A DNA stretch of 64,000 nt. Source: Hanleya hanleyi. Lineage: Eukaryota > Mollusca > Polyplacophora > Lepidopleurida > Hanleyidae. The DNA is taken from positions 1-64,000 of the forward strand of contig JAVTVY010020446.1 of the NCBI GenBank assembly GCA_036873755.1, read 5' to 3'. Positions within the stretch are counted from its first letter, which is position 1. Each line of letters opens with the position of its first letter. This document shows positions 1 through 12,430 of this stretch, piece by piece. The notes beneath the pieces are model-generated. The model was not told the DNA's origin, did not search any database, and saw only the letters and a program-made list of their open reading frames with translations. The position numbers were made by a program, and so were the translations under genes.

Positions 1-69
1 AAAATCGCGCAGAGGGCCTTTCCAACTCCTAAAATCTTCCACTGTCAGCCTATGCTTCCATGCTTTTGC

Positions 70-559
70 TAGCTAAGATTCATAGCGTCTCCCTTCCCTC
101 AACGCTATGCCGACGACAAATACATTTCCCTGTTGGTAACTCGGACATCTCCATGGCGCACTTATTATTACGTTTGCGCCCTATTGGACCTTCATTAACT
201 TGAGAAAATGGGCCGCCATGAATAAAAATACCATAATCGATGTTGTGATCATCATCCCATCTACACGGGGTCTATTATGACGGAAATGCCCATCTTCTTG
301 ACCCTCGATTTCAGGTGATTTTGAGGCTCCATAGGGATAATTTTAGCGTCTGATATTGATATATGACCGACGAAGGGCCATTTAGTCTGCCATTTCTGTA
401 TTTTTATTCATGGCGGCCCATTTTTTCAAGTTACTGAAGGTCCAATAGAGCGCAAAGGTAATAATAAGTGGGCCATGGAGATGTCCGAGTTACCAACAGG
501 GAAATGTATTTGTCGTCGGCATAGCGTTGAGGGAAGGGAGACGCTATGAATCTTAGCTA
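70..559. mobile_element. Fold-back MITE with 9-bp target duplication
   Basis: The ends are perfect inverted repeats (TAGCTAAGATTCATAGCG at 70 and its complement ending at 559), and the arms stay paired for about 160 bp (70-231 and 400-559). The 9-mer TGCTTTTGC flanks the element directly on both sides (61-69 and 560-568), a textbook target-site duplication. A 9-bp duplication with long inverted arms fits a Mutator-like (MULE) fold-back element; the superfamily is inferred. The small open frame in it is just the arm and is not a gene. Confidence 0.8.
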
Positions 560-819
560 TGCTTTTGCAGGCATGGGGAACCACCTCATCAGTTTGTTTA
601 TCTTTCTTCAATCCCAGAATGCACCGCGGCTAGCGACACTCCGATAAACCTTATTGGATTCCCATAGAGCTGGGCTGGAATCCCGTGAATTTTGACGAAA
701 AACAAGGCCTGGCGCATATTATTGAAAGGAACAATATGGCTACCAAATTGTAGTCCATTATAACGTCGTAACGTGACACCAGGCTTTCTTTTTTAAGATG
801 CTGTTGTTTACTGACAAGC

Positions 820-1324
820 CTGGTAGTCACGACGGTATTCATAGTAAAGACAAATCAAACTAGCACCTCCAACATATGAGGGGGAGAAATGGTCCAAATT
901 GAAAAAATAAAGAATTTCCTTGCCCACTCACTCAATGATACTCTGTAACATATAATTCCAGAAGGCCCCTTTGTGCGCAAGGGGTTCCCCTCAAACACTA
1001 CGTACTATGCGAGCAGTTTAGTGACCACGTCATATACCCATATAAGGATAACGGTCAAAGTCCTTTCTTTTGTCACCATATTACGAGAACAAATTCATCA
1101 CACGAAGAAAAGTCTCCAGATATACAAGGTGCACTCTTGTGTTATTGGACATGTCAGAGTTGGAAATTACGTGATATGTATGCAGTAGGTATTGATATTT
1201 GAAATTATCAAGGTGAGTGGGCAAGGAAATTCTTTATTTTTTTAATTTGGGCCATTTCTCCCGCTCATATGTTGGAGGTGGTAGTTTGATTTGTCTTTAC
1301 TATGAAAACCGATGTGACTACCAG
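820..1324. mobile_element. Second fold-back/MITE-like element
   Basis: Arms of about 115 bp at 820-938 and 1207-1324 are inverted copies of each other, ending in CTGGTAGTCAC and GTGACTACCAG. The loop holds a 71-codon open frame with no recognisable domain. No convincing target duplication was found. The segment just outside the left arm (745-830) recurs inverted at 10422-10500. Confidence 0.6.
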
Positions 1325-1737
1325 TAGGCATTGAAATGACATCATCAGAAGTATCAGTTTGACTTTGTGACCATACTGTATGTATATCATGTGTGCTGCC
1401 TTGGTCATGGTGCCCAAGGCCAAAAGTTGATGTGCATTTCTTCAGTGAGTTGATTCATATTTCATTAATGTTTTCATTATTGAAGATGGAAGACAGTGTG
1501 CCGGTCTTGACTGGAAGAATGCTTTGGACTGTTTGAAAAACTGGGGAGAGAATATTCATAATTTTAGCTAAGCATGCATTCATGCCTCATAACAATGGCA
1601 ACTTTTAGTATGGTAGTGTTAGTAATAAACACATACAAAGTTTTGTCTATAGAGATGAAACTTTTATATTTATAGATTTTGTTTCACATTCTGCTTCATA
1701 AATTCAATATCGGAACTATTCAACTCATAGCCGAAAT
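1325..1737. other. Non-coding stretch
   Basis: AT-rich sequence between the fold-back element and the LINE. I see no gene, RNA or repeat that I can name. The LINE 5' region may start within it, but no boundary is visible. Confidence 0.4.
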
Positions 1738-1840
1738 TGTGGAAAACTGAAAATATTACACCATTTGGCATTTCACCTTGGCCGCCGCCGGACAGAATCT
1801 GGTCGCAATTTCAGACACCTTTGACTCTTCCGTAGCATGA

Positions 1841-1987
1841 TGTGAAAACTGTGGGACTGATCACAATGGCAAGTGTGAGCGTCCACCTAAATGTGCAAAT
1901 TGTGAAGGGGCGCATGCCGCATTCAGCAAGGCATGCCAGTTCTACAGAACCTTGAGCCACAAGCTCTCCTCTAGAGACTGGTATTAG
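1841..1987 (+). pseudogene. LINE ORF1 (gag-like) C-terminal remnant with CCHC knuckles
   Basis: The frame from 1841 reads two zinc knuckles. The first is CENCGTDHNGKC, a CX2CX3HX3C variant. The second is CX2CX3HX6C, with CANCEGAH followed by a final cysteine. The frame ends at TAG 1985-1987. These match the last two knuckles of ORF1 proteins in I and Jockey type LINEs, which bind element RNA. A stop codon lies directly upstream (1838-1840), so the rest of the protein is lost or in another frame. ORF2 starts about 170 bp downstream. Confidence 0.65.
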
Positions 1988-2156
1988 GCACTACTGTACT
2001 TTCACGCTTAGCCTGAGATAAACACATAGATTAGTTAAACACATAGATTAGTTAAATGTCTGTAAATAAGCTTAGAAAAGGAAAAATGTTCTAGGTCTCT
2101 AGCTGTCCGGTTTTAGTTTTCTCATCTATGTTATATTATTTTTAGAAATATTCATC

Positions 2157-5100
2157 ATGAAGGTAGGACAGGCAAATATCCGGTCACTTAATACATCATT
2201 TCCTTTAATGGAACAGGTAGTCAAAAAACAAAGTATCGATGTGTTATGTCTCACTGAAATTTGGCAACCGAACTGGAACCGTAGTAGCTCTCTGAAGTAC
2301 TGGAATGTGAACAAATGGACGCGACCATATAGGCAAGGCGGGGGAAGTGCCATCTTGGTCCGTAAGGATTTCAAGAGTGTCAAACGCACAGACCTAGTTA
2401 GAGGGGATCTTGAGGCGGTGTGGACCAACGTCTACACGAATGGGCATTCCTATCTCATTGGATCAGTTTACATTCCACCGGAGGACATTAGAGCTATGGC
2501 AGCCTTTTCGACACAATTAGATAGAGTTAGTAGGGAGCCTCACACTCTCATCATTACAGGAGATTTCAATGCCAAGCACCCCTACTGGTTTAACAAGAAA
2601 GTTAACCTTCTCGGACCATTACTCCTGGACATTTTGCACAAACACAATCTACATATAGTCAACAATAGCAGACCAACAAGGGACAGCTCCATAATAGACC
2701 TTACTATGGTACAGGGAGGAATAGATAGTGATATTTCGGAATGGGCGGTCAGAGAAGAGGTCTTTTTGGCTACAGACCATAGACTGATAACTTTCAGGAT
2801 TGGTCATCGAAAAACAAATTTCCGGGAAAGCAAGTGGGATTTTCGGAATACAGACTGGGCTAATTGGGAAACCGAGACAAACATCGTCTTTAGCGAATGG
2901 CTCTCGGCTCTATCTGACACCGAGAAAGATGTAGAGATGGTGTATACTAAATTTCGCCATACCCTGTTGGAACTAGCTGATAAGAACATTAAGCGCAAAA
3001 CTGTATGTCCACACAGCAAAAGCTGGTGGAATGCAGATGTAGGCGCCAAAGCAAACAATCTTAGAGCCAGGAAGAAAAGATTCAGGTATAGGAATGACCC
3101 ACACAATTATGGACTGGTACAGAAAGCCAAACAAGAGTTTAAAGAAGCAGTAGACAAGGCGATAGAGGAACACTGGAAAAGCCTCATTGACCAACTCAAC
3201 TCAGGGGATCCACAGAAATTTTGGCCAGTTGTCAACAAAACTATCAATCCAAAAGTTAAGAACATATTTAAAAATTGAACGGGCTGATGGATCTCTTGCA
3301 GCTGAAGATACAGACATCCTACAAGAGATGGTAGGGGTTTATGGCTCAGAGAACTTAGAAGTTCAGAACAATACCATCTGGTATAGCACCATAGAAGAAC
3401 TAGGTGCTTGGCTGGTCCAAGAAGAATCCAAGGATTTAGATAAGATGGATGCCCCTGCTCAGCTGTCATCTGAGAACACTGACCTTACTCTTGAAGAAGT
3501 TCAGCTAGCGATAGAAGCTACCCCCTTGCACTCCTCACCTAGTCCCGAGGAGAAGATTTTCTCAATTATGATAAAGAAAGGGGGATAGAGTTAGCACTAA
3601 CCCTGACCAAAATATTGCAGCTATTTTGGAGCTCGGGAAAGTTACCCATTGCCTTTAAACAGGACCCCAAGGTCCTGCTCCCAAAGCCTGGTAAAGACAA
3701 CTACCATTCTGTTAAGGCATATAGACCTATCACCCTGGAGAGTGTCTTGGGTAAGATCATGGAGAGGGTGGTTCAGAGACGCCTCATCTGGAGATTGGAG
3801 TGCGATGGCTCTCTTCCAGACACTAATGAGTCATATAGAAAGTTTAGATCAAGCACACATGCACTCATTCGCCTGGTCCAAAAAATATATGAGGCTTGGA
3901 ATAGGGGAGTATATGCCATTCTGGTGATTATGGATTTTGACAGCTGCTTTGAGCGTGTTTGGAGAGCGGGGTTGATATGCAAGCTGTATAACATGGGTAT
4001 AAGAGGCAGGTTACTGTGTTATATCTCAGAATTTCTTAGTGAACGACAGTCCAAGTTCACTGTCAATGAGGCGTCCACTGGATGGCTTCCGTCCAAACTG
4101 GGTATCCCACAAGGGTCTGTGCTCTCTCCCACTCTGTGCAATGTGTACACTTCAGATGCTACGAAAGGACTTAGTCCCTCGTCTGACCACACAGAGTATG
4201 CAGATGATAACACCATCCTGAGAAGTGGCCCTAACTTAGATATTCTGGTAGATGAGGTAAACAGGGAGATAGACACAGTAGGCAAAACTTGGTGTAGTGA
4301 CTGGAACATGGTCATGTCAGCGAACAAAACCTGCGGGTTATTGTTCGCTCCACCAAACCTGGTAAGGAAAGAAGTCACCTTAGTCCTGAAAGGGGAAAAA
4401 ATTAACATGGTACGCTCTAAAAAACTTCTTGGTGTTATATTGGATGACCAACTCAAATTCACTGAGCATTCCAATGCCAGGCAGTCAGCAGCTTTTGGTG
4501 CCCTTAGATCCTTATCTGACTTTGCTCGACCTAAATCTAGATGTTCAACCCCCAACTTCGTTAATCTGTACAAAACATTGGTCTTGCCCCGTTTAGAGTA
4601 TGGTATTGCTGTGGTGGCAGCTTCAGGTAAGGAAGCATGTGGAGACTTCGAGAAGGTGCACAGACTAGCTCTTCTAAAAGCGACTGGATGTCTCAATTCC
4701 ACATCCACAGAAACACTGGAAGTCCTGACTAATTGTACACCAGTCGACATTCATCTCCGGCTGAGACAAGCAGAAGAAATGACGAGAATTCTCGCACGTA
4801 GCGGCACTGACCCCATAGTGCAAGAACTGCAGTCGCATATTGACAGGGCCCAGAGGGAAAGATATCCATCTCTTTTCTCTGCTTTGCTCTGCAGGTTGAG
4901 AGAGTTTGGTGTGTCCCCAGAAGGGGTGGGGAAAAACTATCAGTATAGGGATAACGGGTTAGAGTTATTCAGGGAGTGCTCAGTCAGTCAGGAGTTCAGC
5001 AACAGCAAAGTAGACCAGGAGCACATTGTTAGGCAGAAATTAAAACTGTTGGAGAATGATGGGGTAGTCATTTTCACCGATGGGTCAGCACTAGGCAACC

Positions 5101-5996
5101 CAGGCCCAGTAGGGGCATCAGCCATTGTATTCCTCAAGGGTCTCAAATCTGCTCCCATATGTCTCAAGAAAGCCGTTGCCAAGGTGGGCAATAATTATGT
5201 TGGGGAGGTGGTAGGTATCCGACTAGGTCTAGAATATGTAGCAGGCACTACCGCGGAGGTAGATGTAAACATCTTCACAGACTGCCAGTCTGCTATTGTG
5301 TCTAGCTTTTCTTCAGACATTCCAGGCAACAGAGCAGAGGATATTAGTGCTATTAGAGCATCAGCTAGAACCATTTTGAGACGCGGAGCAAGAGTCCGAT
5401 GCCACTGGTGCCCAGGTCACCGTGGTATAAGAGGCAACGAGATTGCTGATGAGTATGCTAAAACTGCAGCGGTAGAGGCTCAGTCTATGCAATCAGAATT
5501 CGCAAATGATAAATCCTCAGTGTTTCGACACATGAGGAAGAAGGCGGTAGTTAAATGGCAACGGCGGCTGGAAAACTCCACAAAGGTAAGCTGTGTACAG
5601 GCTGTGATCAAGAAGACCAACACCAGAAAGTTTTTCCATAAACACAGAGGAAGAGAACAAAGCTGCCTGAACCAGATCCTCAGTGGTCATACCAAACTGA
5701 AACATCATCAGGTGAAGCTGAACACCAACTTAACGTCAGCAGACTGCAGTGTCTGCAATGTGCCTGAGACAGTACATCATTATGTCTTCCAGTGCTCGAG
5801 ATTTGAGGAAGAACGTGATTCTCTGATGGACACAGTGAATCAGACTCTGTGTCTTTCCAACAGGGAGAAAGGATCTATTGTGGGGGAGATCGAACTACAG
5901 GTGCTAAGTGGGCACAGTGAGGTCCTCTCAAGGGAGCACAATTCTAAGATAGTGGGAGCATTCTGTGACTACCTGGGAAAGACCTACCCTCCCTAG
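2157..5996 (+). pseudogene. LINE ORF2: endonuclease, reverse transcriptase, RNase H (two frameshifts)
   Basis: ORF2 would copy element RNA into a nicked target site. The first open segment (2157-3278, ATG start, 373 codons) is the endonuclease, with signatures ANIRSLN, CLTEIW, GDFNAKH and ATDHRL. The frame shifts near 3260-3278 into the segment ending at 3588, then shifts back before the 793-codon segment 3615-5996. That segment carries RT motifs (MDFDSCF, GIPQGSVLSP, YADD near residue 195), an RNase H at about residues 485-620 (FTDGSALGNPG, FTDCQSA, WCPGHRGIRGNEIAD, all acidic residues kept) and a CX2CX8HX4C finger near residue 711. With two frameshifts it cannot make one polyprotein, although the catalytic residues survive. 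Confidence 0.88.
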
Positions 5997-6319
5997 ACCA
6001 TGTATTTAAATTAGTCGCATCAGCTGTGCCACCCGTACAAGGATTGTAAATAACAAACATTACCATGTTTCTCCAGTTTATAATGTACATAGTATTTCTA
6101 TCTACCTTACCACTGTATATTGTATGTTTTTGTTTTGTTTTTTTTGCCCTACTCTGCATCAATGAGTCTGACAACACGTATTGATCGATCGAACACCGCC
6201 CGCCGTCTACTTTCTCAAGCATAAGAGAACAAACAGCATTTTGGGAATATAGCACCATGTGATTTTTTCTTGTAGCATCAGTGAAAAATACCCATCGAGT
6301 TAAGAGTGGATTTACAGAT

Positions 6320-6340
6320 AAACAACAACAACAACAAATC
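6320..6340 (+). repeat. AAC-repeat tail of the LINE
   Basis: A short run of AAC units sits about 330 bp after the ORF2 stop. Simple trinucleotide tails mark the 3' ends of I-type LINEs, so this is the probable 3' boundary. Confidence 0.5.
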
Positions 6341-6345
6341 CGTAA

Positions 6346-7913
6346 ATTCAATGATGACAAGTTATATGCTGTTTTATAGCGAGCGGAGCGCGGCCGCGAA
6401 GCGGCCGCTTGCGAAGCAAGCTCTATAGGTATTGCGTAGACGTGCATATATGAAACAAAACATAGCAAAATTTAATGAAAACAAAGCAAATAACGTACAA
6501 CAACAACCGATATCCCTTGAACGAAAAAACGGTGATTTCCGTTTCCGCCACCCATGGAGAAATTGCATGCCGGGACAAATTACTCGTGATGAAGACTTAA
6601 AAGAAGAAAACATAGCCTAGCTGGCATCAACCTCCCCACAGCGCATGCTCCATTTCGCAGGCTCCAATAACATCCCTGCCTCCAATAGCGGAAGTTGACC
6701 TTTACTACGTTGCTATGACGTATAGGGGAAACCAACCAACGCACGGTTCAGTTTGAATCCGACCAAACGACTCCTTTAGTGTTGCACATGAGCGAACTAC
6801 TTTTCATATGCTCTGTCCAGATAAACAGGGAAAATTATCTCCAGATAATTCTTTTTAACGCTAGGTCAACGGAGGTATTATGCAGACTTGAAAAGTAATC
6901 AAAATTTTCGTTAAACATCTATTTTACTATATATGATGTCACTTCCGGCGATGTGCGCGAAGGCCCCGAATTCGGTCCAAAAATCTGACTGGTGGCTGGG
7001 GTGTTATTAGACCCCCAGCGAGGTAGTTGAGCTGGCATGTCATTTTTCGAAAGGATTTCAATTTATTTATAATTTTACACAGATGAAAGTAACTGCAGAC
7101 TAAAAATGATTCGTTATGTGGCTTTCGTCCTTGTCGAAGATGTCCGATGCAAAACGCAGACCACGTGACCAAGAGTTCGATCAAAAACGTTTCGCACTGA
7201 AGGTAGTCCACTGAAGGCGGCACTGAAAACGGTGTACATCTTTCGTCAAATTTAGTTCTATGGGAGGCAAAACCTGCATAAAATTCATATCTATGGAAAG
7301 CTTATTTATTGCGTTTTTAGATCTGAAGTATCGTGTAAATATGACAAGGCATTTGTTAGAAAATAAACATTTACGACGCAGTCGTGGTTGTAAAATGAAG
7401 CCATTCATCTTTTCGAAAACATACATGGGAGGTAACTCCGCTAGAACTGCTTGATCTCGCCGACGACGCGTGAGGGTCCTACTGTTTACCGTCCAGGCAT
7501 ACGCCCAGTCAAGTCCAGTAGCGTACAACTCACGTCCACTCATGTTCAGTAGAAAAGAGATAACCGCACAGGCACGCATTCAGTCACCAGTGACGTCCAG
7601 TAGCAAATGTCATGTCCAGTGGAGACAACTGAAAATTGTGATTTTGCGATTTAAGTTTAAAATTCGATTTTGAATTAAAACTGAGTTCATAACCTATTTA
7701 TTTTTTTATGATCATTCTGACTTGGTTGTTAATTTTAATTACGAATTGGAATTTCAGTTTTTTGAATGAAATTTCAGTTTACATTGAATTTGATCAAGAT
7801 TAAAGTAAAATTATTTTTAAATACTTGAATTTAAATTTGAATATAATTTTAACTCAAAATTAAAATTTAATAGTCGGAAAAAAGTTTGAAGAAAACATTT
7901 CATATGGAATGAA
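6346..7913. other. Non-coding stretch with GC-rich hairpin motif
   Basis: There is no convincing gene. At 6379-6425 lies a GC-rich double hairpin (gcggccgcgaagcggccgc, then gcttgcgaagcaagc). It and about 85 following bases recur at 8430-8550. Lysine- and asparagine-rich open frames here are short and lack domains. Confidence 0.5.
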
Positions 7914-8984
7914 GTCCAGAACTAATGTTTTGAGTTCAGCTCAATCAGTTCCTAATCTGAAGCTAGAGTATGTTTCAATTTAAACTTTCAAAGTTTACAT
8001 TCAAAATTAATAATGAACTTTTCGAAAATTCCTGAAACTTCAGTATGTTTTATAAGCTAGACAGTCACATCCTCCGATAATACCTAAAAATTTCACACCA
8101 GAGATAGGCCTACATATTTTTTTAAATTTAATCATGGCAATTTATTTGTATTTCCACATTTTAATGACATGGGAACCGTACCCCAGTTGCAGACGAGGGG
8201 GAGGGCTCGAGGGGGAGGGGGAAGCCCTCCCCCCTATATATTTTTGCTATCCCTAAGGCCAGAGTGCTGAAAATTACCACACTATATCTGTGGGTCAAGC
8301 TCTACTAGAAAATGTGAAAACAAAACAAAGAAACAAAAAAGATGGCCTTCTCCTATATTGTAACTTGTTTCATCAGATTAATATTTTATTTTCTGGAAAC
8401 CATGAAGAATTTCGATTAACATTATACAAGCGGGGCGCGGCCGCGAAGAGGCCGCTTGCGAAGCAAGCTCTATAGGTATTGTGTAGACATGCGAATATGG
8501 GACAAAACATAGGCAAAATTTAATGAAAACCCAGCAAAAACAACAAAAATGCAGAACTAATTTTTGAGTTCACCTCAATGTAAAATCAGTTCAAAGGTGT
8601 CCCTAACCTGAAGCTAGGGAGAGTATGTTCCAATTTAAACCTTCAAAGTTTACATTCAAAATTATAATGAACTTTTCGAAAATTCCTGAAACTTCAGTAT
8701 GTTTTATAAGCTAGACATCCTCCGATAATACCTAAAAATTTCACACCCGAGATAGGCCTACATATTTTTTTAAATTTATTTAAATGGCAATTTATTTGTA
8801 TTTCCACATTTTAATGACATGGGAACCGTACCCCAGTTGCAGACGAGGGGGAGGGGGAAGCTCCCCCCCCCCCCTCATATATTTTTGCTATCCCTAAGGC
8901 TAGAGTCCTGAAAATTACCACAATATATCTGTGGGCCAAGCTTTACTAGAAAATGTGAAAACAAAACAAAGAAAAAAACAAGGT
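7914..8984. repeat. Direct duplication of about 430 bp
   Basis: 7914-8350 and 8551-8984 are about 90% alike by eye, and both contain the same G-rich pyrimidine/purine tract followed by 'tatatatttttgctatccctaagg'-type sequence. Between them sits the second copy of the GC-rich hairpin motif (8430-8550). It is non-coding, probably a repeat-mediated tandem duplication. Confidence 0.75.
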
Positions 8985-10421
8985 GGCCACAATGATGACG
9001 TCACAGTGACGTCATTTTCAAAACATATTTTTAGACGATTTTTCGGTCATGTTACCCTCCCAATGCCATTCCCCATTACAGACACAAATGAATTTTAAAT
9101 ATCGATACCCAATATGATTAATTATGGTTTTCATGTCTTGTTTATCTATAATTTTATAGATTATAATCATAGCCATTACAAGGTTGTTTCTGGCATTATA
9201 ATAGCTCTCTTCCATTAATATTTTAGCATTCAAAATTATTCATTAAAGTATGTAATTATAATCATTCTATCAATTCCTTAAATTAATTAAAAATGTAAAA
9301 AGAACAATATCTCAATGTTGAGAACAGCTACAATATGAAATGATTTAGTCGATTGGCTTTACAGTTGCACATTGAACTATTTTAACATATCTGGTAAATC
9401 TATTGGCTGTAAATGTTTGTAACTATTGTTTCCATTTGGCAGATAAATAGTAGTAGTTTCGTCTTTGTATACAGATCTGTCTATTAATCAAGATATATTC
9501 ACTTCGTCTCAACTTTTGAACATGTCCATTACAAGGACATTTAGTTTGGTTAAGTGGAACCTACTTCCCCAAGGTTTTATATATTGTGTGTACAATCAAA
9601 TTAGAATTGAACAGAATTCCTTCAGTAATAAGACTAATTGTGACAGTATATATGTGACATAGATTTTATGTGTGATAATTAGAGGAACAGGATTATTCTT
9701 ATTAATAGGACTTTAAAATAAAGCTGCCTTATGACAGAATATAACATCATGGCCACCTGGAACAGTGACAGGAAATCATAGCTAGGACCAGATAGAATTT
9801 GGACAATTAAATATTTGATCCAATCTAATTAAAATTCAATCATATCTGCTCTCCAATTTGGATATGTCGCCTACATAGTGACATATACGATTGGGGAGCA
9901 TTGCTAGGATATAAATCATGTCATATTTATGATCCAGGCTATGTCGACAAATTCTAGACAACAACAATACCACATGGATTTTAATGCTGTAAAGTTCTAC
10001 AGGAACTGACTTTCAAACAAGCCATCGGTTTTGATGTAAGCATGTGCATGAAATATGTGTTCAGTGTAAAATACTATACAAAACGTGGACTCTATCTGCC
10101 CATATCTGTTTCTGTGATGGATATGGGCAGATCAGATCAATGGAACCCTAAAAAGTACAATAGTACTTTAGATTTCATCCATTTCAAATATTAGCTCTGT
10201 GCAAGTCCCTGTAATTGTGTTAATTTAGAGCTGGTGGAAAACTTGATATGAATAGGCAAAGCCAGAAACGAGAGGAAGAAGTAGGCCTATTTCTCCGCTC
10301 GCTTCTAGGCTTTGCCTATTCATATTATCATATAGTACTTGATTTGAGGAGAACTTAATTTTGCTTAAAGTTGTTTACATGTAAACACTTCATTTAAAAA
10401 TTACCTACTATGCCTACTACC
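8985..10421. other. Non-coding AT-rich stretch
   Basis: No gene is seen. Two imperfect hairpins stand out: 10097-10131 (CTGCCCATATC pairing with GATATGGGCAG) and 10245-10325 (TATGAATAGGCAAAGCC pairing with its complement). They look like ends of small decayed MITEs. Confidence 0.4.
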
Positions 10422-10500
10422 AGGCTTGTCAGTAAACAACAGCATATTAAAAAAGAAAGCCTGGTGTCACGTTAATTGTCGTTATACTGGACTAACCCAA
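10422..10500. repeat. Inverted copy of the segment at 745-830
   Basis: The sequence is a near-complete reverse complement of 745-830, including a small palindrome bounded by ACCAGGCTT and AAGCCTGGT. It is a dispersed short repeat. The 9.6-kb spacing and the unrelated content between the copies argue against a single element. Confidence 0.6.
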
Positions 10501-11016
10501 CTGCCACCTTTCCAGGGGACCTGCCGAGTAGACCAACCAGCACCGCGAAACTTCCGTCCGCCGGTCCGGGCTGCCAACCCAGTTGAGTAGAAACGTAAAC
10601 TGGACCATGCATAACTATTTTATCGTACTTTGAAGTACGGGTATTGTTCCATGCAAGCGATCTGATTTAACTTTGCTTACAGGGATTATTTGAAGAGTAT
10701 GGAAAAAGGAACATTTTTAGCTAATTTGTAATGCACTTCTCTTACCGATGCCTTTGTACCGGGACGATTCCTGCGTACAACGACAGGAGCATCCGCCATT
10801 CTTATGATCCCCATCCGGAAAATTAACCCGGGCATATGTAAATTTTTCACCAAAACGTTAACCGAAATCGGACTTCAAGTAAAAGACTGTTTTCACAAGT
10901 TTTGTTTGTAGAGCTGAAGGGCGTCGACAAGGTGGGGGATTCCGTCGATTGGGGGCTTTAGCCATTCCGAATTTTTCCGACCAAAAAAAAACAAACGAAG
11001 ATGTGCATCTGAAAAC
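10501..11016. other. Non-coding stretch
   Basis: Mixed sequence with no open frame of note and no recognised repeat. Confidence 0.4.
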
Positions 11017-11018
11017 TA

Positions 11019-11596
11019 CGGTGGCTCATAAGTGACATTGATATTTTTTAATTATGTATTTTTTTTTTTGCATTATCACCTAGGTGGAAATTATTCTCAC
11101 CTGGGTGGAAATTATTTTCACCTGGGTGATATTATTATCACCTGGGTGGAAATTATTCTCACCTGGGTGGAAATTATTTTCACCTGGGTGATAATATTAT
11201 CACCTGGGTGGAAATTATTCTCACCTGGGTGGATATTATTATCACCTGGGTGGAAATTATTTTCACCTGGGTGATATTATTATCACCTGGGTGGAAATTA
11301 TTTTCACCTGGGTGATATTATTATCACCTGGGTGGAAATTATTCTCACTGGGTGAAAATCATTATATATTTTCATTTTATTGTATTAATATTATAGTCAA
11401 TTTGGCCACATATTGCCCGTATGTACATGACGTACTGTCACTATACCAGCGCCGTTCACTCCGTTGTTTCATGCGAACTCCTTCTACCCAGGTGAGAATA
11501 ATTTCCACCCAGGTGAGAATAATTTCCACCTAGGTGATAATGCAATAAAAAATAATACATAATTAAAAAAAAGTCAATGTCACCTATGAGCCACCG
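11019..11596. mobile_element. TA-flanked MITE with internal minisatellite
   Basis: Terminal inverted repeats of about 110 bp start CGGTGGCTCATA and close with the complement. TA dinucleotides flank both ends (11017-11018 and 11597-11598), consistent with a TA target duplication. Inside, 11085-11360 is a minisatellite of roughly 21-bp units (core CACCTGGGTGGAAATTATT). Both arms also contain units of this repeat, so the array probably grew from the TIR. The element is non-autonomous with no transposase. Confidence 0.75.
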
Positions 11597-11599
11597 TAG

Positions 11600-12430
11600 A
11601 AAACCCCTCGACTTTGGGCGCCACCCATACTAAAACGGTATAGATCATTAATGCTTTTGGATAAATTAAAAATCGTCGCCAGGATTTCCGCCCAATCAGA
11701 GAAACCAGTTCTGTCATTCATCGTAATTCTCTTGATGCATTGATGATGTATACTAAATTTTACATCAAGCACTTGAACCGTATCAGAGATCGACAGAGAT
11801 CATTAATGATTTTGCATAAATTAAAGACGGCCGCCCATCCTTCCCGCCGCTCAGAAGAACTGATGTGGTTATTCATTGCAAGTCTCTTGATACACCGATG
11901 CTGTATACCAAGCTTCATACAGAACACTCAAATGGTATCACAGATATACATCATTAAAGACTTTGCATAAATTAAAGATGACTGCCAAGATTTCCGCCCA
12001 ATCAGAGAAACCAGTTCTGTTATTCATCTTAAGTCTCTTGATGCTTCGATGATGTATACCAAGTTTCGTATAGAACACTTAAATGGTATCCGAGATATAC
12101 ATCATTTAAGATTTTGCATAAATTGAAGATGGCCGCCAAGGTTTCCACCCAATCAGGGAAACTGGTTTCATCATTCCTTTAACTTGATGTATCGATGATC
12201 TATACCAAGTTTCACACTGAACAGCAAAATGGTTTCCGAGATACACAAGATTAATGGTTTCGCATAAATTAAAGATGGCCGCCAAAGTTTCCAACCAATC
12301 GGGTCCAGATTCAATAGGGTTCTGGGTCACGAGCATATATATGTGCCCTGCACGTTTGGTGTGCCTGGGGTAAGTCGTTCTGAAGACATCTTGGTAACGA
12401 GAAAGCTGTGACGGACGGACGTACATGACG
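11600..12430. repeat. About 160-bp tandem repeat array, copy 1
   Basis: About five degenerate units, each with 'cataaattaaagatggccgcc', 'ccaatcagagaaacc' and 'tcttgatg' blocks. The array ends with a GACGGACGGACG run and 'cccttcggc'. The same family and the same end recur at 34350-35830. Short open frames across it are repeat artefacts. Confidence 0.8.

Larger units (their letters stand above)
1738..6345 (+). mobile_element. I-type non-LTR retrotransposon (LINE), broken
   Basis: The element has, in order, a gag-like zinc-knuckle remnant, an apurinic endonuclease, a reverse transcriptase, an RNase H and a C-terminal cysteine-rich finger, followed by about 330 bp of 3' UTR and a short AAC-repeat tail at about 6320-6339. 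The combination of gag knuckles, endonuclease, RT and RNase H is characteristic of the I superfamily (I, Nimb, Ingi). Most of ORF2 is open, so the copy is fairly young, but ORF1 is reduced to its end and ORF2 carries two frameshifts. The exact 5' end is uncertain. Confidence 0.85.

Noticed and set aside
4019..4750. 243-codon minus-strand open frame
   Set aside because: It lies opposite the LINE reverse transcriptase, has no domain, and the plus-strand frame is clearly coding.
5944..6468. 174-codon minus-strand frame over the LINE 3' end
   Set aside because: Covers the LINE 3' UTR and tail; no protein features.
745..10500. One 9.7-kb transposon bounded by the inverted 80-bp segments
   Set aside because: The interior contains a complete LINE and unrelated repeats with no transposase, and no target duplication is seen.
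11085..11360. Repeat array resembling a CRISPR or a repetitive protein gene
   Set aside because: Units vary in length, contain no unique spacers and continue into the TIRs of a MITE.
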